This document shows positions 56,858 through 64,000 of a stretch of DNA of 64,000 bases, piece after piece; positions within the stretch are counted from its first letter, which is position 1; every line of letters starts with the position of its first letter. Made by a program: the position numbers and the translations under genes. The stretch is from Mangrovitalea sediminis. Lineage in GTDB: Bacteria; Pseudomonadota; Gammaproteobacteria; Pseudomonadales; Oleiphilaceae. The DNA lies in contig NZ_NTLB01000001.1 of the NCBI RefSeq assembly GCF_002514725.1, forward strand, positions 1,116,001-1,180,000. Direction: 5' to 3'. The notes under the pieces were generated by a model. The model made no database searches and was not told the origin of the DNA. It was given only the letters and a program-made list of their open reading frames with translations.

Positions 56858-56889
56858 ACAAAACTCCTTTGGCAAAGCGTAGCAACCTT

Positions 56890-57114
56890 CTACATCGATT
56901 CGCGGCGCGCGATCAGGGTAAAGCGGTCGACAGGCTGACCCTCTCCGGCCACCGGAGACTGGAACAGGCTGAGCGGACGAACCCAAAGGCCCCGTTCGCC
57001 GTACAGCGCCCGATAGACCACGAATTCCTCCTCGGTTTCACTGTGTCGGGCCACATCCAGAACTTCGTAGTCCTGGCCTTTGTAATGTCGGTAAATACCG
57101 GGAACGGGCTTCAT
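56890..57114 (-). CDS. DUF1653-family protein
   Basis: This 74-residue protein matches the DUF1653 pattern closely: PGIYRHYKGQDYEVLDVARH, SETEEEFVVYRALYGE, LWVRPLSLF and VDRFTLI. Its ATG overlaps the recD stop by 4 bp (57111-57114), so its translation is coupled to RecD. The fold is probably a small beta barrel. No function is established for the family. Confidence 0.92.
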   Translation of the reverse strand: MKPVPGIYRHYKGQDYEVLDVARHSETEEEFVVYRALYGERGLWVRPLSLFQSPVAGEGQPVDRFTLIARRESM

Positions 57115-59135
57115 TCGAGTGTCTCCTGGTTGTGTGGGTGTTGACGCAGCAAGGCGCCGAGGCCCGATGCGCGTTGCGTTTGACGCATAATGGCGGCATC
57201 CAGAATGCGTAGGTCGGACAACGCCAGGCTGAACCAGCGGCGTGCCCGGGTGATGCCGGTGTAGACCAGTTCCTTGGTCAGGATGGGGCTGATGCGTTCC
57301 GGCAGCACCAGGCAGGCATGACCGAACTCCGAGCCCTGGGATTTGTGGACGGTCATGGCGAACACTGTCTCAACGGTACCCAACCGGCTGGGGAGGACGC
57401 GTTTGATGCCCCCGTCGGCGGTTGGGAAGCAGACCCTCAGGCGCCCAGCGGAGGTTGGGTCCGGCAGGGCAATGCCGATGTCGCCGTTCATCAGGCCCAG
57501 GCCGTAATCGTTGACTGTGACCAGTACGGGGCGCCCGGCGTACCAGGGATGCCCCTCGCTCAGCAGCCCTCGTTCCCGCAGGCGTCGCTCAATGGCGTGG
57601 TTGAGACCTTCTAATCCGTAAGGCCCCTTGCGCAGGGCACACAACACCTGGAATTGCCCGAAGGCCTCAAGGACCTGTGCCGCCCAGGTATCGAAATCCT
57701 GATCCTGTGCTCCGCGGGCAACGATCTCCAGATAGTGGCGGTAGCCTTGGGGTGCTGCGTCTCCCCTTGTGTGGAAAAGGTTCCGGCCGCCCTCCAGCAG
57801 CAGATTGTCCAAAACGGTATCCGGCAGCCCCTCCCTGTCCCCGGCGATGACGAGGGCGACGTCGTCACTGTCTTTCTCGTCAAGCACGCCGCGCATGGCG
57901 GTACGGTCCTGGGCATTGACGGCACGCGCCAGACGACCGATCCCGCTGTGTTCGCCAAAACGGTGACTGCGGCGTAATAGCGCGATGTGATCGCCGATAG
58001 CGCCTGCCTGATCACCTTGATAGGCCCCGAGGTCATAGCCCGTCTGCTGTGCGAGCCAATGGCCGAGCCCGTTGGAATAGCCGGGGTTTTCGGCATCGCG
58101 GCAGAGTTCGCCGAGCACGGCGCCGGCTTCCACCGAGGACAGCTGGTCCTTGTCGCCGAGCAGGATCAGGCGGGTTCGGGGCGCAAGGGCATCCAGCAGG
58201 GCGTCCATCAGCTCCAGGTCCACCATCGAGGCTTCGTCGACGACCAGCAGGTCCAGGTGCAATGGATTGGCTGCATGATGACGGAAACGCCGGGAGTGCG
58301 GTATCGGCCGTAACAAGCGGTGTACGGTGGTGACGGTGGTGGGAATCTCGGCAGCGATCTCCGGGGGCAGTTGGCCGACGGCGGCGCTGATGGATTCTGT
58401 CAGGCGGGCCGCCGCCTTGCCGGTCGGGGCGGCCAGGTGGATGCGTAAAGAACGTCCGGTTTCCAGTGCCAGACCCTGCAACAGTCCCAGCAACCGGACG
58501 ACGGTCGTCGTCTTGCCGGTTCCCGGTCCGCCGGAAATCACGGTAAAAGCGCTGCGTGCCGCCAGGGCGGCGCCGACGGTCTGCCAGTGAATATCCTGAT
58601 GTTGCGCTTCGGCATCGTTACGCAAGGGGCCAAACAGGGCATCGAGGCGTGCCGGCAGGTCTGTGGGGGTGTCCAGCACCTGTGCCATGCGGCTGCGTAC
58701 CGCCTGGCCGACGCGGCGTTCCGCCTGCCAATAGCGGTACAGGTAGAGGCGGCCTTCGCTCAGTACCAGCGGGGTGGCGGTGCTGCCGTCACCGACCAGC
58801 GCGTCGTTCCCTAAAGCGTCCTGCCAGCGTTGCAGGTCCAGTCCCTGCAGGACCTCTGAGGGGCGCGGCGGCGGGCCGTCCAGTCCGTAGTCGCCTTCGG
58901 GAGGCAGCGACAGGATACCGTCAGGATCGGCAAGCGCCTGTTCCAGCGGCAGGCAGATATGACCACGCCCCAACTGGTGGCTGGCCAGCGCAGCGCTGAG
59001 TAGGGTTAATGGTTGCGCGCGCTGATCCTGTTCCTGGAGAAAAGCGACCAGGGCGCGATCCAGTGACCTCAGCCAACCGCGCTCCACCCAGCGTTTGAGG
59101 AGCGCTCCGAGGCTGTCGTGATCGTAGCCGTTCAT
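57111..59135 (-). CDS. recD: Exodeoxyribonuclease V subunit alpha (RecD)
   Basis: The 674-residue 5'-3' superfamily 1 helicase of RecBCD drives the fast unwinding strand. Walker A GGPGTGKTTT lies near residue 200, motif II is LLVVDEASMVD, and the C-terminal UvrD-like block contains TVHKSQGSEF and YTGITRARRW. It overlaps recB by 4 bp at its start and the DUF1653 gene by 4 bp at its end. Confidence 0.97.
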   Translation of the reverse strand: MNGYDHDSLGALLKRWVERGWLRSLDRALVAFLQEQDQRAQPLTLLSAALASHQLGRGHICLPLEQALADPDGILSLPPEGDYGLDGPPPRPSEVLQGLDLQRWQDALGNDALVGDGSTATPLVLSEGRLYLYRYWQAERRVGQAVRSRMAQVLDTPTDLPARLDALFGPLRNDAEAQHQDIHWQTVGAALAARSAFTVISGGPGTGKTTTVVRLLGLLQGLALETGRSLRIHLAAPTGKAAARLTESISAAVGQLPPEIAAEIPTTVTTVHRLLRPIPHSRRFRHHAANPLHLDLLVVDEASMVDLELMDALLDALAPRTRLILLGDKDQLSSVEAGAVLGELCRDAENPGYSNGLGHWLAQQTGYDLGAYQGDQAGAIGDHIALLRRSHRFGEHSGIGRLARAVNAQDRTAMRGVLDEKDSDDVALVIAGDREGLPDTVLDNLLLEGGRNLFHTRGDAAPQGYRHYLEIVARGAQDQDFDTWAAQVLEAFGQFQVLCALRKGPYGLEGLNHAIERRLRERGLLSEGHPWYAGRPVLVTVNDYGLGLMNGDIGIALPDPTSAGRLRVCFPTADGGIKRVLPSRLGTVETVFAMTVHKSQGSEFGHACLVLPERISPILTKELVYTGITRARRWFSLALSDLRILDAAIMRQTQRASGLGALLRQHPHNQETLE

Positions 59136-62100
59136 CGGGCACCCTCCCCGCTGTCACCCCGGAACAGGGCATCCATGGCGTCGATCAGTGTGCGTGGTGG
59201 CCGGTCCCGGTAGACGCCCCGGCCCTCCCCGTCGACGCCGCGCAGGAACAGGTACAGGGCGCCGCCGATATGGCGGTCGTAATCATAGTCGGGCAACCGC
59301 GCCCGGAGCTGGCGGTGCAGGGCCAGGATATACAGGCTGTACTGCAACTCGTAACGGTGGCCCAGCATGGCTTCGTTCATGGCTGCCGGCGTGTAGGCGT
59401 TGTTGCTGTCGCCCAATGCATTCGACTTGTAGTCCACCACGAAGTAGCGTCCCTGATGTTCGAAGACCAGATCGATAAAACCCTTGAGCATGCCGTTGAG
59501 CTGGCGGGGTGCGAGCGCGGGGCGACGTTGGCCGGGCAGCAGCGATTGCGTGACCAGCCGGTCCAGCCGTGCACTGTCGACGGTGTTGGCGGCAAACCAG
59601 AATTCCAGTTCAGCCTGCATGAGGGATAACTCGGCGAGTGCACAGGCACCCCGATCACACGGCAGCGCCAAAGGGGTGGTGAGAAAGCCGGCCAGCCAGC
59701 GGTCCAGCACCGGTACCCAGTTTTCCCAGCCCCTCGGTGTGCAGGCGCGAAGCAGATGCTCGTTGCGTAACGCGGTATCGTTGGCAACGCGCTCAAACCC
59801 CTGGCCGGCGCTCCATTCCAGGATGTCGTGCAGGAAGGTGCCGGGCTGGGAGCCCCGGGGGAACGCATGCAGGGTCTCCGGGTCGGCTTCGCCGGTCTGG
59901 GCTTCGGGCTGGGTTCCCAGTTCCCGCAGGTTCGCTTCCTCGGGCGAGTCCTCCGCGAAGTCTCCCCTATCGATGGCGGCGGCGAGACCATCGTCGGGCA
60001 TCGCCGCGCCGGTGAGAAGACCGGTGTAGCTGCCGATCCACCAACTTTGCGCGCGGAAGTGCTGCGGCGTCCGGGCTGGTGCGAGTGTGATGGCCGGCGT
60101 GGCCGGTGCAACACTGGCCAGGTCCGGCTCGGGGGGCGGCACGACCGCGATGTTGGGCGCGGAGGTGAGCGTGCCGAGACGTTGTTGCAGCTCATCGGGC
60201 AGTAAGGGGGTGCCGCCGCCCAGCAGGTAGCCGATGGCACTGTCGCGCAGCTCGCAGCGGTACCCACTCTTGTTGTGGCGGCCCAGCGGCGCCACCCCGA
60301 CCCAACAGGCATGACTGGCTCGGGTGAGCGCGACATAGAGCAGGCGCAGGTCCTCGGCCAGGCGTTCCCTGTCAGCCCTTTCCAATGCCGCGTCGTCGGC
60401 ACGGATCAAGGTGACGGGCTCTCCGCTGTCGTCATGGTAGCGGATCGGCGAGTCCTTCTTGCTGACCGGGCGTGCGGCGGCAATGAAGGGCAGGAATACC
60501 AGCGGATACTCCAACCCCTTGGACTTGTGGATGGTCACAATCTTGATCAGCGATTCGTCGCTCTCCAGGCGCAGGATATGCTCGTCCTGACCGCCACGTC
60601 CGGCATCGCGGATCTGTTCGTCGAGATAGCGGATCAGCGCCAGCTCCCCATCCAGCTGGGTTTCGGCCTGATGCAGGAGTTCCGCCAGTTGCAGGAGGTT
60701 GGTGAGCCGCCGTTCGCCGCCGTCCTCGCCCAGCAGCCGCGCGGCCACGTCGAAGCGGTCGAGCAGCCGGCGCACCAGTGGCAGCACACCCTGCCCGCGC
60801 CAGAGCTGGTGCAGCTCGCGGAAATCCTCAACCCGCGCTTCCCAGGCATCGTCGTCCTGTTGCGCGGTGTCGAGTTCGCTGAACGGCAGGTCCAGGGTGG
60901 CACTGCTCAGGGCCAGGCGGAGTCGCTGTTCGTGGCCGGGTTCGGCGACGGCTTCCAGCCACAACAGCAGGTCCTGTGCTTCAGGCGTGGCGTAAACCGA
61001 ACTGCGCTCGCTGAGGAAGACGCTGCGCAGGCCGCGTTCGGCCAGTGCGTACTGGATCTGCTGGGCTTCGCGCCAGCCCCTGACCAGGATGGCAATATCG
61101 GAGGCCTGAAGTGGGCGACGTAGTCCTTCTTCATCCACGAAGCCAGTGTTGCCGTCCAGAAGGTGGACGATCTGGCTGGCGGTGGCATCGGTCATCAGGT
61201 TCCGATAGTCCGTGGTCGACCAGGCTTCCTGTCCTTGCGGCAGCCAGAATTGCAGTGGTGTGGGCTTCTGCCTGCCGATCAGTAACTGGTCCTTGCGGCC
61301 CTGGGCGTCAACCGGCTGGAACGGAATCCGGTCGCCGAGCAGGAAGCTGCCCTGGGGATAATCTCCTGCCAGCCCGAACAGCCGGTTGACGGCGTCCACC
61401 AGGCCTTTGCTTGAGCGGAAGTTGCGCGGTAGCGTGAACAGGTTGCCGGCAGCATCCCCCCGTGCCTGCAGGTAGGTATAGATATCCGCACCGCGGAAGG
61501 CATAGATCGCCTGCTTGGGGTCGCCGATCATGAACAGGCCGGTTCCCGGCTGGTTCAGGTAAACGGTCTGGAAGATACGGTATTGCAGGGGGTCCGTATC
61601 CTGGAATTCGTCGATCAGGGCGATCGGGAACTGCTGGCGGATAGTCCGGGCCAGACGCGGCCCGCTTTCCCCCTGAAGGGCGGCATCGAGGCGCACCAGC
61701 AGGTCGTCGAAGCCCATGCGGTTCAGCTTCGCCTTTTGGCGCTCCAGCCGATGACGGCACCAGGCCGCCGCATGACGTAGCAGTGCCTCCTCGATATCCG
61801 GTTTCGCCTCGGCATGATCCAGCAGGCGATCGACGGCTTGGAGTGCGGCAAAGTCCGGCGCTGGGGCGCCTTTGTTGAGCTTCAGGCGGGAAGTGCCGAA
61901 ACGCTCCAGCGCTTTCAGGGGCGCGGGGCCGGCCTGTGCCGCCCAGGTCTCGATTTCCGCAAGGGCACTGCGGGTGCTGTCCGGCCGGTAGCGGTTGCCG
62001 TTCAGGCGCTTGTTGGTCAGGGCATCCTCAAACCATTGGCCCAGGGGCCCGGCATCCGTCTGCCAACTGTCAGCGGCAGTCTGGCTCAGGTCGGCCAGTG

Positions 62101-62761
62101 TCCGGCTCCAGGCCGCCAGGGTGTCCAGAAAGCCGGTAGCGCCGGGCTCGTCTGTGCCGTCGAGGAAGGGCCGCAGGCTCTGGGCCAGTGCATCGGGGTC
62201 TGCTACCAGCGCCTGGACCTGCGCCAGGGTTTCGGGGTCCAGGGCATAGCAATAGGTTCGCCAATAGTCGCGGGCGGCTTCCAGCAGTAACTCGCTGTCG
62301 TCGGTGTCCAGTTCGGCCCGGAACGGGTTTCCGCTATCGAAGGCATGCTGGCGCAGCATGCGCTGGCTCCAGCCGTGAATGGTATGCACGGCGGCCTCGT
62401 CCATGGCGCTGGCGGCCAGATCGAGCAGGCGCGCCCGGGCGGGCCTTTCCGCTTCGGTGAAGTCCGCCATCAGGGCCTGTAAGGGCGCATCGCCGGCCTC
62501 GTCACCACGAAACACGCGGGCGGCCTGGGTCAGCCGCTTGCGGATACGGTCCCGCAGTTCCTCGGTCGCCGCGTTGGTGAACGTCACCACCAGGATGTCC
62601 GGCGGTTGTAGCGGCCGGTCGAAGGCGGCGTTGCCACCATGCTGCAACACCAGTCGAACGTACAGCAGCGCAATGGTAAAGGTCTTGCCGGTGCCGGCAC
62701 TGGCCTCGATCAGGCGGGTGCCATGCAGGGGAAAGTCCAATGGATTCAGGGGATGGCTCAT
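59132..62761 (-). CDS. recB: Exodeoxyribonuclease V subunit beta (RecB)
   Basis: The 1209-residue helicase-nuclease is the 3'-5' motor and the only nuclease of RecBCD and also loads RecA at Chi. Walker A is EASAGTGKTFTI at residues 19-30, motif II LIDEFQDTDPLQY, then VTIHKSKGLEYPLVF. The C-terminal nuclease domain has GFIDLVF and the catalytic VVDYKSN with D1110. The length is near that of E. coli RecB (1180). It overlaps recC and recD by 4 bp each. Confidence 0.98.
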   Translation of the reverse strand: MSHPLNPLDFPLHGTRLIEASAGTGKTFTIALLYVRLVLQHGGNAAFDRPLQPPDILVVTFTNAATEELRDRIRKRLTQAARVFRGDEAGDAPLQALMADFTEAERPARARLLDLAASAMDEAAVHTIHGWSQRMLRQHAFDSGNPFRAELDTDDSELLLEAARDYWRTYCYALDPETLAQVQALVADPDALAQSLRPFLDGTDEPGATGFLDTLAAWSRTLADLSQTAADSWQTDAGPLGQWFEDALTNKRLNGNRYRPDSTRSALAEIETWAAQAGPAPLKALERFGTSRLKLNKGAPAPDFAALQAVDRLLDHAEAKPDIEEALLRHAAAWCRHRLERQKAKLNRMGFDDLLVRLDAALQGESGPRLARTIRQQFPIALIDEFQDTDPLQYRIFQTVYLNQPGTGLFMIGDPKQAIYAFRGADIYTYLQARGDAAGNLFTLPRNFRSSKGLVDAVNRLFGLAGDYPQGSFLLGDRIPFQPVDAQGRKDQLLIGRQKPTPLQFWLPQGQEAWSTTDYRNLMTDATASQIVHLLDGNTGFVDEEGLRRPLQASDIAILVRGWREAQQIQYALAERGLRSVFLSERSSVYATPEAQDLLLWLEAVAEPGHEQRLRLALSSATLDLPFSELDTAQQDDDAWEARVEDFRELHQLWRGQGVLPLVRRLLDRFDVAARLLGEDGGERRLTNLLQLAELLHQAETQLDGELALIRYLDEQIRDAGRGGQDEHILRLESDESLIKIVTIHKSKGLEYPLVFLPFIAAARPVSKKDSPIRYHDDSGEPVTLIRADDAALERADRERLAEDLRLLYVALTRASHACWVGVAPLGRHNKSGYRCELRDSAIGYLLGGGTPLLPDELQQRLGTLTSAPNIAVVPPPEPDLASVAPATPAITLAPARTPQHFRAQSWWIGSYTGLLTGAAMPDDGLAAAIDRGDFAEDSPEEANLRELGTQPEAQTGEADPETLHAFPRGSQPGTFLHDILEWSAGQGFERVANDTALRNEHLLRACTPRGWENWVPVLDRWLAGFLTTPLALPCDRGACALAELSLMQAELEFWFAANTVDSARLDRLVTQSLLPGQRRPALAPRQLNGMLKGFIDLVFEHQGRYFVVDYKSNALGDSNNAYTPAAMNEAMLGHRYELQYSLYILALHRQLRARLPDYDYDRHIGGALYLFLRGVDGEGRGVYRDRPPRTLIDAMDALFRGDSGEGAR

Positions 62762-64000
62762 GGGCTGTCCCCCCGGTTTGCGAGGGCGTCATGGAAGCCG
62801 CGATAAAGGCGTTCGGACCAGTGCCGGAAGTCGTCGCCCCAGAGGTCGGCAAAGGCTGGCCAGCAACGGGCGAGCGCGCCGCTCTCCGTCACTTCACCGC
62901 CGCCGGTGAAATCATTGCCGTCGTAGACGGCGGCAACGGCGGATGGCAACGGGTCGCCGTTGTCTTCCTCTGCCATCGAAAGCCAGGCCATGGCGGTTTT
63001 CAGGGCAACGGGCAGGGGTTGCTGCAGCGCCTGCAGATAGCCCTCGGCGATGGCTGCCAACTGCGTTTCGGCCTGCTGTCTTGGCAACGGGTCAAGCCGG
63101 TGTATGCCGTCGCGGGATACTAAAAGTCCGCAGGTGCTGTGCCCCTGGGCATTGGCGGCCAGCAACGGGATCCACAGGCGGGTGAAGTAGTGTGTCTTAA
63201 GCTGCTTGCCGCTGAAGGCCTGACTGGGCTGGAGCGCGGTGATGGCGAACTGGCCGGCCGCATTGCTTCTGAGGTTGCTCAACCAGCCTTCCAGGGCGGT
63301 ATTCCCCAGACTCAAGGCGATTTCCATCGGGTCGGGGACCGCTTGCGGCCAGTGGGCCTCGACCTGTTGCCAGTGCTCGAGGACCTGGGCCGCCTGGATA
63401 CGCAACTGGGTGCCGGCCCGCTCGCCGGCCGGTCCCAGCGGCAGCTCGCCGCGGCGACGAATACGTTCCACCCGTTCCGCCAGTGCTTGTTCCCGGTGCC
63501 CCGGTGCGACGGCCAGCGCGCCTTCCAGTATCTCTTTCTTGAGCTGGTATTCGGCCAGTCCGTCCAGGCGGAAGGGTTCATGGTCTTCGCTGGCCAGGGT
63601 GTCGCGGCGGAAGCGGAGCCGCAGGCGTTGCTCGAAGAAGGTCTCGGCGGGTTGCCGGAAAAAAGTGGTCAGCGTGTCGAGCGCTATGGGGGCATCCAGT
63701 TGCAGCGGTGGCAGCTGTTCTGCCTCGCGGACATTCGGTCGCTCGTGAATCTGGCGCCATTCCCGGGCATAGGTGAACAGGCGTGGCTGCTGCTCATGCT
63801 CATCCAATGACTGGAAATACGCCGCGCTGAACGGTTGCAGCGGATGTTCGGTGGTCAGTGACGCCAGGAGGCGATGACCGGCTTCGGGGCTGCTCCCTGC
63901 CGTGTCCGCGGGACGCCAGCCGTCGGCGATATGGTCGCATAGCTGACCGACCAGCACCGACGGCGTGCGCGGACTGTTGTCGCGGGCATCGCGACCGATG
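62758..64000 (-). CDS. recC: Exodeoxyribonuclease V subunit gamma (RecC), partial
   Basis: The C-terminal 413 residues of RecC are inside the window. RecC recognises Chi and holds the complex together. The visible part begins IGRDARDNSPRTPSVLVGQL and matches the E. coli RecC segment reading GRSIQDNSERFPSVLV. It contains TYAREWRQIH, EPFRLDGLAEYQLKKEIL and ends AKRGLFHDALANRGDSP-like with LYRGFHDALANRG. The frame stays open past 63957 to the window edge, so the truncation is positional. First gene of recC-recB-recD-DUF1653. Confidence 0.96.
   Translation of the reverse strand, partial: IGRDARDNSPRTPSVLVGQLCDHIADGWRPADTAGSSPEAGHRLLASLTTEHPLQPFSAAYFQSLDEHEQQPRLFTYAREWRQIHERPNVREAEQLPPLQLDAPIALDTLTTFFRQPAETFFEQRLRLRFRRDTLASEDHEPFRLDGLAEYQLKKEILEGALAVAPGHREQALAERVERIRRRGELPLGPAGERAGTQLRIQAAQVLEHWQQVEAHWPQAVPDPMEIALSLGNTALEGWLSNLRSNAAGQFAITALQPSQAFSGKQLKTHYFTRLWIPLLAANAQGHSTCGLLVSRDGIHRLDPLPRQQAETQLAAIAEGYLQALQQPLPVALKTAMAWLSMAEEDNGDPLPSAVAAVYDGNDFTGGGEVTESGALARCWPAFADLWGDDFRHWSERLYRGFHDALANRGDSP

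Overview
This window is the replication-origin neighbourhood of a moderately GC-rich gammaproteobacterium. The gene order glmS-glmU-atpCDGAHFEBI-parB-parA-rsmG-mnmG, then mnmE-yidC-yidD-rnpA-rpmH-oriC-dnaA-dnaN-recF-gyrB, together with the blocks glyQ-glyS, trkA-rsmB-fmt-def-lysM-dprA-tsaC-hemF-aroE and prlC-yheV, is that of the Pseudomonas/Marinobacter side of the class. A marine Marinobacter-like bacterium is my best guess, made from gene order and protein style, not from a database search. No insertion sequences, prophage genes or CRISPR arrays were seen; almost everything is chromosomal housekeeping.

Layout. 1-10.3 kb: amino-sugar genes glmS (cut by the window edge) and glmU downstream of the complete nine-gene F1Fo ATP synthase operon, all on the minus strand, with a good sigma-70 promoter before atpI and a terminator after atpC. 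10.5-17.1 kb: parB-parA-rsmG-mnmG (minus), a 324-bp spacer with two perfect DnaA boxes, and a fused MFS transporter/acyltransferase. 17.4-22.1 kb: an accessory patch with an EAL-domain c-di-GMP phosphodiesterase behind a sigma-54-like promoter, two secreted/lipoprotein genes of unknown function (DUF2780, DUF3833) and a large acyl-CoA dehydrogenase. 22.1-26.1 kb: mnmE-yidC-yidD-rnpA-rpmH (minus). 26.1-26.9 kb: oriC. 26.9-36.1 kb: dnaA, dnaN, then a three-gene insertion (ABC1 kinase, MarC, tandem thioredoxin-fold protein), recF carrying two perfect parS sites, and gyrB (plus).

36.4-45.5 kb (minus): tRNA-Pro(CGG), a PlsC-type acyltransferase, gmhB, glyS, glyQ, trkA, rsmB, fmt, def. 45.8-52.8 kb (plus): LysM protein, dprA, tsaC, hemF, aroE, the flagellar stator pair pomA/pomB and a small PA4642-family gene. 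52.9-56.9 kb: a heat-shock hsp20 gene with a sigma-32-type promoter, a gamma carbonic anhydrase, prlC, yheV and a YrhK-family membrane protein. 56.9-64.0 kb (minus): recC (cut by the window edge)-recB-recD-DUF1653, each overlapping the next by 4 bp.

Functionally the window brings together replication initiation (DnaA, DnaN, GyrB, oriC), origin segregation (ParA, ParB, parS), double-strand-break repair (RecF, RecBCD), energy conversion and membrane protein insertion (ATP synthase, YidC), tRNA modification and formylation (MnmE/MnmG, TsaC, Fmt, Def) and cell-envelope precursors (GlmS, GlmU, GmhB). I found no clearly new molecular system. The points most worth a second look are the recF-embedded parS pair, the second DnaA-box cluster beside mnmG, the dnaN-recF insertion with its internally duplicated thioredoxin-fold protein, the sigma-54-like site before the EAL gene, and the DUF1653/YrhK tail of the recCBD operon.
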